A DNA stretch of 64,000 nt from Epiperipatus broadwayi (lineage: Eukaryota > Onychophora > Udeonychophora > Euonychophora > Peripatidae), in NCBI GenBank assembly GCA_028023455.1, contig JAQFVV010000183.1, forward strand, positions 1,610,001 through 1,674,000. The letters are read 5' to 3'. The notes under the pieces were generated by a model. It was not told where the DNA came from. It saw only the letters and a program-made list of their open reading frames with translations, and did not search any database. Position 1 is the first letter of the stretch; every line of letters starts with the position of its first letter. Below, one piece after another: positions 39,841 through 51,456 of this stretch. The translations under genes were made by a program, and so were the position numbers.

Positions 39841-40104
39841 ATATTTAACTAACAAAAAGTTTTAAAAAACACTGAAAAGTGAAATAACATGAGATTAAAA
39901 ATATCCGTAGATCTAAATCTAAGTAATAGTGTCCGCGGGGTATAAAACTTGTAACATCATTTAAAACAGTTAAAATGTACGTTGAACAAACAAAACTATT
40001 TCAAGATCACAAAATGCTAACCTTTTCATTTACAAATAAGTGAAAGTTACGTTTCACTATTGGTGTATTACCAATGTCAGATCGGTCACTTAGAATGAGT
40101 TATC

Positions 40105-40118
40105 AAAATACATTTCTA
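40105..40118. repeat. Left target-site duplication of the LINE at 40119
   Basis: The sequence aaaatacatttcta recurs exactly at 41146-41159 after the A-rich 3' end. Confidence 0.9.
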
Positions 40119-41145
40119 ACATCTTCAAGGAAAATGAACGTGCTCAATGCCCACTTCCGAAAAGGACATTCAACCTACTGATTGGCCACCCCCCAGAGGA
40201 CGTGCCTTGCTCCTTCAACAGCAGATCAACTTTATCTTTGATAACATCAAACCAACATCAACCCTATTTCAAAGAAAACTTGCATATTGGGAAGTGTTTG
40301 ATCTTCTTGACCATCAAAAACAGAGGATCCCCAGTTGCCTTTCAATCAACATCCCTCGAATGATAAGGATGACCAAGCTCTGGAAGTTGCCGCCAAAAAT
40401 TGTGAACTTCCTATTGAAATCGAACCTGCATGCCCTCCCAACAAATGCCTTCCTCCACTATAAAAGGGGGCAAGATATTGACCCTAATTGCACATTGCGT
40501 CAAAGACAGAAAGAGACTACCGATCACTTCCTTTTCGAATGCACAACTTTGAACAATTTAAGAACTCATTTTCAACAAAACATGACAAGAAATCAAATTG
40601 AAATGAACCTCAAGACAGCAATTGAAAAGGGCATATTCTCTGAGATCCGGCTTTTGGCCATAATTAACTTTTCCATCTGGGCATTGCGCTGTAAGCTGGT
40701 GTTCCAGGCTGAGACCTTGAATAATATATTCACAGTGTTTTGCCAAATACTAAACAAGGAAAGGGATAGAGATATGCGCACTGCTGACCTCTTCACAGCT
40801 GCACAAACCTGGGACTCTATTGCAATTGGATAGAGCTCCCCGCAACTTTGCTGTTTATTGGGTGGCTGTTGATTTTCATCATTTCATAAAACTCACACGG
40901 ATATTAATACTACCTACTAACATCATCTCATTTTAATCTTCCCTGCTATGAACTATAGACAAATTGGGTTTCTATGGTCTATTTTTGGAACAACAAACAA
41001 GTCACAAAAGTTTCCTGTGCAAACATTAACTCAAATATATCCTTTTTTTATTTGCATGCTATTTCATAATCATTTACTTGTTTTTTTTTACTTTTTGGTC
41101 TGTATTTCTATGGTCTAAATGTACAATAAATTTGGTTTTTGAAAA
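40119..41145 (+). mobile_element. 5'-truncated LINE with intact C-terminal ORF and TSD
   Basis: A non-LTR retrotransposon fragment flanked by perfect 14-bp direct repeats. It has a 228-codon frame free of stops, a 3' UTR of about 310 bp, AATAAA at 41125-41130 and an A-rich 3' end. It belongs to the same broad family as 18003-19134 but to a clearly different subfamily. The perfect TSD argues for recent insertion. Confidence 0.9.
40147..40833 (+). pseudogene. LINE ORF C-terminus, zinc knuckle altered
   Basis: 228 residues homologous along their length to the ORF at 18003-18858. Shared blocks are PTDWPPP, FLLKSNLHALPTNAFLHYKR, TTDHFLFEC and IWALRCK. In the zf-RVT knuckle the first Cys is kept (DPNCTLRQRQKE), but the second Cys of the C-x2-C pair is Arg (a TGT to CGT type change). 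The later His and Cys remain. The initiating ATG is internal because the element is 5'-truncated, so no full protein exists. The reading frame is otherwise open, consistent with young age. It lacks endonuclease and polymerase domains and cannot mobilise itself. Confidence 0.8.
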
Positions 41146-41159
41146 AAAATACATTTCTA
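41146..41159. repeat. Right target-site duplication of the LINE
   Basis: Exact copy of 40105-40118 (aaaatacatttcta). Confidence 0.9.
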
Positions 41160-41341
41160 CTAGATTGTTGTATTTAAAAAAAAAAACTTTAAAAATTCTC
41201 ATAATTAAATTACAAATTCGGTCAATAAAACCATCAAATCTGCATTTAATGCAATAAAATAATAGCTTGCTTAATTACAAACAACCTATTTTTAAAATCT
41301 TATGTTTTCCATAAAATTTCTATTATGTAATTTTCACTTGA

Positions 41342-41533
41342 AACAGGCACAACTCTTCATACAGTGGTGCCACTCAGTTCAAGGCAGAATAATCAATGGA
41401 TAAATAAGCCTTCTGGCATCCATTGATTACTCTGGCTTGCACTGAGTGGCACTACTGTATGGAGAGTTTTGCCTGTTTTAATAACAGTTATGAGCAAGCA
41501 TAAAAAATGGTGGTCATGTGATGTTTAGTTGTT
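41342..41533 (+). mobile_element. Family A hairpin retroelement, shortest copy A4
   Basis: A 192-bp element. Arms are aaacaggcacaactcttcat and gtatggagagttttgcctgt, with gtgccactcagt and actgagtggcac pairing inside. The one-sided tail taataacagttatgagcaag to tcatgtgatgttta follows. The 14-bp flanking repeats at 41328-41341 and 41534-41547 (taattttcacttga against taattttcatctga) differ at two positions. Confidence 0.75.
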
Positions 41534-41547
41534 TAATTTTCATCTGA

Positions 41548-43076
41548 CTTAGTTTCAAGATATGTACCATTTTGGATTGCCATATAAATGTAGGGATTTA
41601 TAATCCTACAATCAATGAGCCAATAATTTACCTATTAATTTGATTGATATAAAAATGTCTTCAATCACTACTTTATTTTTGCAACTTTGTATTTCACTTA
41701 AATTATTATATTATATTTAAAATTAAGTCAAATCTGTCCTTTTTTTTTAGTTTTTCTATTTTCTTACATTCTATTTCTAATCAAATTCTCATTCATTATT
41801 TATCTACCTAATTCACACCCTTTTTTTTCTATAGCATTTAAATCATCACGTCTTTACTAATGTAAGACACTAGTGCTCATTTACTTATTTAGAACCCAAT
41901 GCCTTTATAACAGAATATTTAAACATTTCCTTAAATGATTTTTCTCTTTTATATAAACTTATGCCCCCTCCACATTTTTGAATTTGTTTTCCAAATATTT
42001 TCTTTTAATTTATTAACAGCCGATTTATTTCTTCTCTCAGTTCGTTTATTTTTTAAAAAACATAATCTTCATTCTATTGCTATTAAATTGTTATCCAACT
42101 CCGTGTCAAATCTATGATGTGCGTAAAAATTCTTAATACTGTTCGTAACCCCTTTTTTGAACCAGAATATAATTTTATTGCAATAAATCCTTTTGTAATT
42201 TTTAAACTATATGTTCATTACTACCACATTATTTTTTTTTAATAATATTTTTTAACCAAACTTTCACTTCGCTTAGATCTCATCTCAAAATTCTTAATTA
42301 TTATAACACCCTTTCCTGTTCTAATTAATATTCCAATTTTCTATTATCATTTTTTTTTCAATGACTTTATCCAATTAGGTATATAAATTTCTACTTCATG
42401 TTATTACAATTATTGATTTATGTATATAATAATAACTTGATTTAGAAATGTTTTAGTGATCTCTATATACAGAAGATTCCTCTTGCCTCACATATCTGCC
42501 TTTTTCTTTTCATTTGTGACAAACATATTTTTTTTGGCTTGCTGGTCATCCTGAATGTTCATGTGTTTATCCTTACAATATTTTCTAATGCCTAAATTTA
42601 TATGGTCAATCATGAGGCATCATATCTTTACTGAAGTAATTTTCTATTCACTTTATCCAGCCATTCCAACAAGATTCTTATAATGCTCAAGTATTTCATG
42701 CTTGTGTGTGGGTGTGTGGATAAAACTTTTTAACACATGAAAAAACTTCAACTTATATAATTATAAAAGAAAAAAAATTTAACCTAACTTATTGTATCTA
42801 CATATATGTCAAAAATACAAGAATTAAACAGGCATCATTTAGGATTATCAAAATATATTAATTATTTATCTATGTCCATATATATTATAACAAATGATAA
42901 CAGTGATAAGGGATGAAAATAGGAAAACTTTAGTATGTTTGCACATTGAGACACATTGAGCACTATTTGCTACAGAATAAAAATGTGATATGCTCTTATT
43001 TAATATTCCCACAGATTTTGTAGCATTTGTAACAGAATAAACTGAGTCAAGACTGAATACAAAGAATGATCTTAGT
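41548..43076. other. AT-rich spacer, nothing recognised
   Basis: Unusually T-rich on the plus strand through 41700-42400. The open frame at 41935-42117 is Phe/Leu-rich because of composition. No gene is supported. Confidence 0.45.
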
Positions 43077-43345
43077 CATCATCATCATCAACCATTATCA
43101 ATCCACTGCAGGATGAAGGTCTCTCCAAGTTCAATCCATCTCCAATTTTTAGCTTTTCTTCTCCACATCACCCCTGCACACTTTCTTCTTTCACTCATCC
43201 ATCTTACATGTGGTCTCTTTCTAGATCTTTTACAATCTCTTGGAATCCAGTTTAAGATTTCAATTGTCCATCTATTGTCATCTCTTCTAGCAATATGTCC
43301 ATCCCAAATCCAGACTTTTAATTTTTTCAATGACCTTAGTATGCC
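43077..43345 (-). mobile_element. RTE-type LINE 3' end, best-preserved C-terminus
   Basis: The reverse strand holds an 80-residue uninterrupted end of the RTE ORF (43088-43330) with the blocks WDGHIARRDDNRWTIEILNW, IPRDCKRSRKRPHVRWM, KCAGVMWRRK and ELGETFILQWIDNG. Beyond the stop, the sense 3' tail is a run of GAT trinucleotides (plus strand atcatcatcatc at 43077-43090), which is characteristic of RTE 3' ends. It is 5'-truncated, with the rest of the element missing, and serves as the reference for the other tail fragments in the window. Confidence 0.85.
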
Positions 43346-44472
43346 CTATGAATTTGAGAGCCACTTATAAATGATATGGATAGGAAATGGAAGACTTTTG
43401 TACAACTCGCAAACTTAAGACATCAATTGTAGCAAAGTAAAGTATAACCTAATAATTACCAATCATAACTGAATAAAATTAAAATAATGCTAATAGAAAT
43501 AAAGACACTACCAACAGAGCAATACTGTCTTATAAATAATAATATACTCTTGTTGGATAAATCAAATGTAATGGGATAAAATATTTAATAGTGGTAAAAG
43601 TCTTTGTTATCTTACAGATTCATGTACATTAATCTAGCCTTAATAAATTATAAAAAAAAATCTCTTTTTTTAAAATATTATAAATTTACAACATCAAATT
43701 GTAATGGGATAATGTGTCTACAAATACAAAATTATAATAAAATACAATACACAAGATCAAGTTACTTAATATACTTCACCACTTCCAACAACTTATAATA
43801 ATATAAAATAAGAGTCAACCCTTCACATAACCTTATAATTTACAATATCCAATCATGATGACATAAAATAAATCAAAGATTCTTACTTGCCACACAAATA
43901 CAATTAGCAAATCATAATGAATTATCTTTCAAACTAATAAAACCAAGTTATTAAAATCTGAATTATGATTATCCTAATATGCATAGTATTATTAATACTC
44001 TACTATAAGCAAATGGTAATATTAAAAGCTTAATATTTAAATTAAGTCTACAATCTGAACTGAAGAGTTTTAAATCTAAACAAAGTAAATCATTCTACTT
44101 AACGGAATTCAAATAGTCATTTCAGTGTATATAATTACAAATTTTATAATAACATAAGATTAACATTTTAACTAAATAGCAAGTTACTATAACATAAATG
44201 CAATAAATAATAATTTAAAAAGAATATGCAAGTACCCAATTATAATTGTCTTTATGTATCCTAAATAATTAATATATGTATACTTTATAAACTATCAAAT
44301 TAGCTCAGATATAAGGCTTTTATTCAAAAATAACAATCACATATAACTGATAAAATAATTATGATAATCTTATAATTAATTATTAAACATCAAGAAATAC
44401 CAATTAATTAATTTATTATTATATAAAATATATATCTAGCTTAAATAAAAATATATTGAATTTACTATAAAG

Positions 44473-44504
<32 letters not shown>

Positions 44505-45813
44505 CTTATCAATACAATCGTTTAACAACTGGACTATTTTATGATTCTTTATTATAAACTATATGGTGTAAGTTAATACATTATCACTATCTATTAACAT
44601 TTTATTAGCCAATAGATTTGCATTATTAATTGAATGACAACTAAAAGAATATTATTTGTTTAAATGAATTTAAAATTTATTAACAATAAGTACATTAAAG
44701 AAATAATGACAAATAGGCAATAAATGATTGTGATATATTCTCTAATCAAATATCATGAAAGATATTTTCCATATAAATTTATATTAATAAAATAGGTGTT
44801 TATACATCAAATATCCACCTATATAATATTTAATATATGATATATAAAATTTATGTGAAATGAAAATGTATCAGCATATGTGCATTATTTCAAATATAAG
44901 AAAGTTAATGACACTTCTATAATCTTCATAATAAAGTAATTGATTAATATAAAATATAATAATTATATTTTTGCTTTTCATTCATCTTATTTTCCAAATA
45001 GGAATGAGTAATTGTTACAATACAATTCTTTTGGATTTTCACTATGAAACAGTAAGATTCGTATTCGAATCTTAAGTTTCACCTTTTTCTGTCGTCTCTC
45101 ACTGACTGGTCTATCCCGCCCAAATTTTAACTTTTTGGTATCGAATTGTGTGTGTAGCAATATTAAAAATGTATAAATATATGTAGAATTCAGCATAAAC
45201 ATGCACACATTTCGATCTCAAATTAAAGGCAATAAATAGGGATAAAATAATATAATTTAGATTTCTTTTAGTTATATAATTTTGTATAATTTTAATAATT
45301 TATTTTGGATTATAAAGTTCGTATTTATTGCTTTGTTTAAATTTCGTTTAATAATAATTCTAAAAAAATCTGATGTAATATTTAATTAAAAGTTAAAATA
45401 ATCTTATGTTCCCTTTTTGTCTTTGAAATTTAAAAGCATCGGTCAGTGATAGATAATAGATTAATTAAAGAAAAATTCCCCAAAATGTAATTAGTAAATG
45501 TAAAATGTAAACAATAGAACGGCAGCTTTCTTTATAATTAAAACCAACAAAATGCATTGATTATCCTCAGGGCAGATTAAGTAGAACCTAAAAATACCTT
45601 AACAAAAATGTGAAAGATCAAGATAAGAAAAGAGGCTATCTTAGACTTGCTGGAGACATTCACTTAAACTTTAGCTTTGCTCTCGATCACTGAGAGTCTC
45701 CAAAATATAAAAATAATTTGTTGCTGCCAAGGTATGACTGAGTAAAAGCACCTAGATTATTCTCCATCGGGAGATGGCCTATCGGATGCCAAACTTTCCA
45801 TTGCCCATCATAA
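43346..45813. other. AT-rich spacer with a TA microsatellite
   Basis: No gene is recognised. A (TA)n tract lies at about 44475-44504. The frame at 44987-45208 on the minus strand has a basic patch (GRDRPVSERRQKKVKLKIRI) but no family signature. Confidence 0.45.
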
Positions 45814-45995
45814 ATTCACCATGAAGATCTGCTGCCTGAAATAAATGAGAAAGCTGCTGCTGCTGTTAAAGTAAATGAGACATCTAAATACAAGAAAGAA
45901 TTGCCACTCATGAACTATTTGCTACTAAACCAATGGACTCGGAAAACTTCTTATAAAACAGGTACCTGTCTGTGTTCAAACTCTAGAGTACTCTA
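45814..45995 (+). other. Unassigned 60-codon open frame, exon-like but uncertain
   Basis: After a TAA at 45811-45813 the plus strand stays open for about 60 codons with a balanced composition: EDLLPEINEKAAAAVKV, then KYKKELPLMNYLLLNQWTRK. An AG/GTACCT junction at 45959-45966 could be a splice donor. No family is recognised and no clear acceptor is seen. It could equally be part of an old mobile element. Confidence 0.2.
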
Positions 45996-46560
45996 ATAAC
46001 ATGCTATAGCTCTTCTTCATATTACTTATCTAAATTATAAAATGTAAAAACTATCATTTGTATAACTAAAATTGAATAATTAATTTAATGTGTAAATTTC
46101 TCTAATAATCTAGCTTACCTCACTCTATCTTTCTTGGGTGCGTATTTCTAAAATCTACATTTTTATCTATAGTTATTATTTAATTATTGCATGCTCATAA
46201 TTGTCTCAATTTTCAAAGTTTAAATCTATGATCGCTTGAAACAATGAATGCGTGTCAAATTTTCATTAATATTTACTTTCCTAAATAACTTAACTTTCAT
46301 ATAAATCAACACGCATTCAATGCATCATTTATTGTAATGCAGGGTCTACTACTTCACAAATGGCTGGCATATTAGCTGTAATAACTCCCAGTTTATATAT
46401 GTTTTGTATTTATTAAATCTTAATGAATAATTCTAGAAAATTACATTTCTTTGAGAGTCACCAACGTCCTTTAGTAAATGTTGATAATGTAGGGCCGAGT
46501 TAGAAATCTATTTAAATCTCATCATAATCGTTTATACATTATACATGTGTTACATTTTAG

Positions 46561-46785
46561 AGACACGATGGCCCATTCCGCCATGAAATTTCCGGATTCT
46601 TCAGGGTTGAAATTAACCCCAGTCGTCCTACACAAGCGGACATAATAAATGCTCCCGTAGGACTTGACGACATCATGCAGCCAGCTGGCAAACTGTGACA
46701 CGGACCGCTTGTCCCTGGTTATGCTTATGTGACACCTTACTTCGTCAGGCCGATGGCAGAGACCAGCCCGACATTCTTATAAACT
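46561..46785. other. GC-richer island with exon-like frames on both strands
   Basis: On the plus strand, a T-containing tract ending in cattttag precedes 46561. From there one frame reads RHDGPFRHEISGFFRVEINP, then SRPTQADIINAPVGLDDIMQ, then PAGKL and a TGA at 46696-46698. It continues in the same frame as GPLVPGYAYVTPYFVRPMAE to a TAA. On the minus strand a different frame is open for about 78 codons (SQFASWLHDVVKSYGSIYYV in its middle). I recognise neither protein. The island is far less AT-rich than its surroundings, so long open frames are easier by chance. It may be a host exon, an old gene fragment or a repeat of unknown type. Confidence 0.3.
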
Positions 46786-47407
46786 CATTCGCGGCATTGC
46801 AGTTTCGATATACTGCCATTCCATATCGCCTTTCTAAAGCGTACCACGTGTTTCTTTACTTAATTTTATTATTCTATATATCACTCTGCCTCTGCATTAT
46901 CTTCATAATTCACTCTCAAATAAATGTTTGCCCTTAGTTATAAATAAATATTTTAATTAAATAAATATATGTCTGCCGCTACTTTTATAAACCTTACTTT
47001 AGACTCTTGCATTGCAAAGATATAAACCCCTCCAGGCATGCATTAGAAATGCTTACTTGAGAATTTTAGGTAGCTAGATTACGCTTTCAAATAAATGATT
47101 TCCTTTTGTAAACAAATAAATAAATGTATTCTTTAAAATATAATCATATCGCATATTCTGCTACTGAAGCTTTTAATCCATAAAATATTATTAGTAAATG
47201 ATCTTATTAAAATGTGTTAATAAATAATTTTAAACTATACGTCTGCAATTACGTTTCATTTATTCGATACCCATTCTATATAATAATTCCTCAATTATGT
47301 AAATATGAATGTTTAATTAATATTAGTTTGATTATTGGCTAACTTGAAAATAAAATCATGAATCTCTTGCATATCCCTGACCATCGTGCCTAAAGAAATA
47401 TTTACTA

Positions 47408-47563
47408 ATGTCGTGTCAGATGTGTTGTTTCGTGGGTTGTATTGTGGAACCGATAAACTATGTTCGAACTCAGTACCATGGGTGGCTTCGCTACTTCGAT
47501 GGTGCTGTTGTTCTGTGTGGTGGTCGAATTCTGCACTCTGTTTATGAGTCGCACGTTTTCTGA
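47408..47563 (+). CDS. Possible 51-aa ORF in a GC-richer patch
   Basis: An ATG-to-TGA frame encoding 51 residues rich in Cys, Val and aromatic residues: VGCIVEPINYVRTQYHGWLR, then YFDGAVVLCGGRILHSVYES. The patch is markedly richer in G and C than its surroundings. It is 0.6 kb downstream of the island at 46561-46785, and both could be pieces of one gene on the plus strand. A reverse-strand frame is also open here. No family recognised. The ATG context is plain and no splice sites are obvious. Confidence 0.2.
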   Translation: MSCQMCCFVGCIVEPINYVRTQYHGWLRYFDGAVVLCGGRILHSVYESHVF

Positions 47564-47722
47564 CTGTTACAACTACTTATAACAGATATATCCAAAAGAA
47601 ATTTGCAGTCAATGAATAAATGCATATTTTAAATTGAAGTTTTAACTATTAAAACTTAGTATATAAATATAAATTTATACTAAATTTAACTTGATTTTAT
47701 TTTGACATATATAAAAACAATT

Positions 47723-48284
47723 AAATACATATAAGGCTTAAACATAATACTATGTACCTTGTGTGCTCAATTTTACCATGAGAGGGACCTCTACAAATCT
47801 TAACACAAGATTACAACTTTATAAAGATAAGAGCGGCCATATTATCTTCAATCTTTTTTCTAATCATATAGACAAACCTAAAGCATAGTTCTTCACTAAT
47901 TAAGTCCATTACCTCATCTAGAAATCAACATTCATGAAACCTTTTGATTCACAGTGAGTGCTGACCATGCAATAATAAGAATTAATGTTTACAATTTTAA
48001 ATTGATTCACAATATTTCTAATTATAAGATCTAAATAGTAACTCACTGTGAATTGAAAGATTTTATAAATGTTAATTTCTAGATGCGGTAGTGGACTTAA
48101 TCACACTCTCAAATCAAAATACTTTAGATTTGCCTATATAATTAGAAAATAGGTTGAAGATAAGACTGCCACTCTTATCTTTATAAGGTCATAATCTTGT
48201 GTTAAGATTTATAGAGGTCTCTCTCATAATAAAATTGAACACTCAAAGGTGTATAGTCATAAGGTTAAAGCCTTATATGTATTT
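47723..48284. mobile_element. 560-bp fold-back element with about 240-bp arms (family C)
   Basis: Left arm 47723-47959 and right arm 48040-48284 are inverse complements at high identity. Examples are aatcttaacacaagatta with its counterpart, ataaagataagagcggcc against ccactcttatctttat, and tgattcacagtgagt against actcactgtgaatt. The central loop is 80 bp. Sequence resembling the loop (tgctgactatgtg..aataagaattaatgt) recurs just outside the right end at 48290-48325. A decayed end of the same family lies at 52772-52860. No coding sequence. Confidence 0.85.
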
Positions 48285-48329
48285 ATGTGCTGACTATGTG
48301 CTTAATAAGAATTAATGTCTAAAACACAA

Positions 48330-49758
48330 TTAACTAACTTAAAATATAATAATCCATAATATTTATAAATATTATACCAATAAACACATAAATAAAGTAC
48401 ATCTTAACATATGACCCAATCACCATCCTCATATTTGGCACTTTAAAAAAACACAATAATTCCAATGTCTATCCCATAAGCTGCAACTTAATGATATTTC
48501 CTAATGCAAAAAAAGTAAAAGCTTTATAAACAGTTATCCAAAACAATGTGCATTTATTAAATTTCAATGTTCAGGAGGTAGTAAATTTTATCGTTTATTT
48601 ACCAAATATTTAATATCGTAGTGGCATAATGAATAAACAAATGCCGGTTTCCATTTATGACAATAGGACTTAAAAATAAACTGGTTTAAATCGTATGTCA
48701 AAGTACTCCAACAACATTGTAAAATTATTTCTGCAAATGTGAACAATTCTTATATCCAGCAGTATATTGTTAGTTTCTCTATTTCATTATTAAAACATTT
48801 TGTTTACATGCAATAATCATTTTTAGTAGTGAAATATCAAGCCGAATTTCAATGCTATAAATTACTTGTGCCTTATTTTAACAGGTCTTTGATAATCTTG
48901 GCCAGTTTCCTGAACAAATATAGCTTTTCTACTCCATCATTTTGTCTTATGATTATCAAGCAAATACTTTCAAAACAAATTAATAAAAAAAAATATATAA
49001 AAGAACTTTAAATTTAACTTCCATGAAAGTCAGAATGTCGGAGAGTGAATTGGAATCATTCAGTCTTATTCATAACCTCTTATAATTGATGTCATCAAAA
49101 CTAAGCTTATAGTCTTTATTCACTCTTATATTGAAATCCCCTTGTGTTTCACACTTAAAATCTCTTTCATAATAATAATAAAATAAAAAAAAATATGATC
49201 ATTACATATAACAAACATAACCATAGACACACCTAATGAATTAAATATTTGTATATATTGTTTATAATCTACTACTCATAAATACAATAAATAAAATACA
49301 TATAATAAAGAAACTAATAATTTTATTAAAGTCATAAACTTTATTATTTGCATATGCATTTTTAATAAATAAAATTAATCTACAATTTTAGTAATGACAT
49401 CTATTTCTTGCTTTAATTTTTTGTTGTCATAGCAACGTATTTCAATATTCTTAAACTAATGCATTTCCTAATAAAACTAATTAGAAAATAACAAAAAAAA
49501 ATTTTTTTATGCTTGACATTTCATCCCATACTAATACCAAATTTGTATATATTAACAATATGGGAGTTTTTAAAAAAGTTACTCCAACCATTCATCTCTA
49601 TTGATTACCAGTATAGAATCCAAGAGCATTAATGATTTATTTATGGATATTGCTGAGTTAACATGGCTTATTACTGAAATATAGCAAACTATGATGGTTT
49701 TGATTGATGCTTATTATATTTAGAGTTTAAAATTTTCTTATCATTCCTGCATAGACAC
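48330..49758. other. AT-rich spacer, nothing recognised
   Basis: No gene or named repeat supported. The 60-codon frame at 48829-49011 is composition-driven. Confidence 0.45.
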
Positions 49759-49874
49759 CTTAATAAAATCTTTTTTTATATAATTCCTTCTTTATTTTGC
49801 TTACAGTTTTGACTGTCCTGAAATCTTCATCAAAGCTACAACATTTAAACATATAATCATATACTCATATAACC

Positions 49875-49909
<35 letters not shown>

Positions 49910-50230
49910 ATATGATATATATATAATCATAATCATAATCATAATTAATTTTAACTCTATGCCTTTGCTTCTCTTATGTCTTGCTTATATTTTCTTATTA
50001 TTTTTTTATTTTATTTTTACTTTCATTTTATTTATTTTTTTAATTGTATTCTATTTAATCTATAATTTCACATTTATTTTTTAATATATTACTATAATCT
50101 TTCCATTTTATTTTTTATATATACTTTTTACTTAATATCTTTTATCTTCTGTTATTTTATATATTTATTACAAACAAAACTGTAAGCAAAATAAAGAATG
50201 AATTATATATAAAAAAAGATTGCATTAAAG
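49759..50230. mobile_element. Inverted-repeat element with about 54-bp termini
   Basis: Left terminus 49759-49810 and right terminus 50177-50230 are inverse complements: ctttattttgcttacagttt against aaactgtaagcaaaataaag, and the tttttttatata/tatataaaaaaa segments. Inside is a (TA)n tract (49877-49908) and T-rich sequence without coding potential. Its right end abuts the RTE fragment that follows. Confidence 0.7.
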
Positions 50231-50245
50231 TATATATGAGGAGAT

Positions 50246-51456
50246 GATGAGAGAACATTGGATTTCTATGAACCAAAAGAACAAGCTGGATTTAAAAGTG
50301 ATTTTAGTACAGTCGATCATATCCAGGTATTGAGAGAAGTTATAGAAAGGACAAATGAATATGAGTTGCCATTATGCTTTGGATTTGTAGATTATGAAAA
50401 GGCATTTGATTCCATAAACATTTCTTCAGTGATTAAAACATTAGTTCATCAAAGTATAGATCCAGGATATTGTAATATTTTGAAAAATATTTATAAAAAT
50501 TCAACAGGAACATTTAGATTACACAATGATACTAGGAAAGTCAACATTGAGAAAGGAGTAAGACAGGGTGACTCCATATCTCCAAAACTTTTTACAGCAA
50601 TGCTGCAATAAATATTTTGTGGATTAAAATGGGAAGCTAAAGAAATAAAAGTAAATGACAGTATTTAAGTCATTTGGATTTTGCAGATGATGTAGTTGTT
50701 TTTGCAAATAATGCTTTAGAGTTGCAGGACATGCTTGCAGGAGTTATCAGATAATAGTAGGAAATAGGACTAAATATAAATGTTTAAAAAAACTAAAGTA
50801 ATGAATGGTCAATGGATTTTCTCAAATTATCAAAATAAAGATTGATTATGCTGAGTTAGAAGAAGTTAACAGTTATAAATACCTTGGTCAGATTATTAAT
50901 AAAGATGCAAACATAAGAAATTAATCGTAAAATCAAACTTGGTTGGAGTTCTTTTGTAAAAATAACTTGATACTAAAAAAAAATATACCTATATGTTTGA
51001 AAAGAAATGTTTTTAATAAATTTGTTTGACCAGTTCTTACTTATGGATCTGAGACTTGGACATTTAATAGAAGAGCAATACAGAGACTTCAGACCACTCA
51101 AAGAAGTATAAAGAGATGCATTTTAGAAGTAACAAGATATCAAAAACACAATATATGGGTAAGAGAATAAACAGGTGTTACTGACATCATTGAAAAAAAT
51201 AAAAAAGTAAAGTAGAGTTGGGCTGGACATATATCTAGAAGAGATGCTAATAGATGGACAATTGAAATTTTAAACTGGATTCCAAGAGATTGTAAAAGAC
51301 CCAGAAAGAGACCACATGTGAGATGGATGGATGAAATAAGAAAATGTGTAAGGATGATGTGCAAAAAAAAAAGCTAAAGATCGGCGGAGATTGATTGAAC
51401 TTGGAGAGACTTTCATCCTGCAATGGATTGATAATGGGTGATGATGATGATGATAA
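50246..51456 (+). mobile_element. RTE-type LINE: reverse transcriptase to 3' end
   Basis: A 5'-truncated RTE element covering the reverse transcriptase and C-terminus. The motifs in order are EQAGFKSDFSTVDH, DYEKAFDSI (motif A), RQGDSISPKLF (motif B), FADDVVVFANN at about 50683 (motif C), YKYLGQIIN at about 50876, LTYGSETWTFNRRAIQRLQT, then the 3' block ending ILQWIDNG and a (GAT)n tail at 51437-51452. The frame is intact to about 50611, then broken by small indels and stops. Confidence 0.9.
50258..50611 (+). pseudogene. Reverse transcriptase fragment of the RTE element (117 aa)
   Basis: The N-terminal part of the polymerase domain, which copies element RNA into DNA at a nicked target. Residues about 7-13 carry EQAGFKS; about 45-53 carry DYEKAFDSI, whose first Asp is a catalytic metal ligand; about 103-113 carry RQGDSISPKLF. 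The catalytic F-A-D-D motif lies downstream in another frame. The stop at 50609-50611 (TAA after AMLQ) falls where relatives read on into an E-I-F-x-L-K-W-E block. It is a broken relic, but better preserved than the other RTE copies here. Confidence 0.85.

Noticed and set aside
40558-40796. Two minus-strand open frames of 62-67 residues
   Set aside because: They are shadows of the plus-strand LINE ORF at 40147-40833.
46696-46698. TGA as a selenocysteine codon in the 46.56-kb frame
   Set aside because: No SECIS-like element or family match supports it. An ordinary stop or non-coding sequence is simpler.
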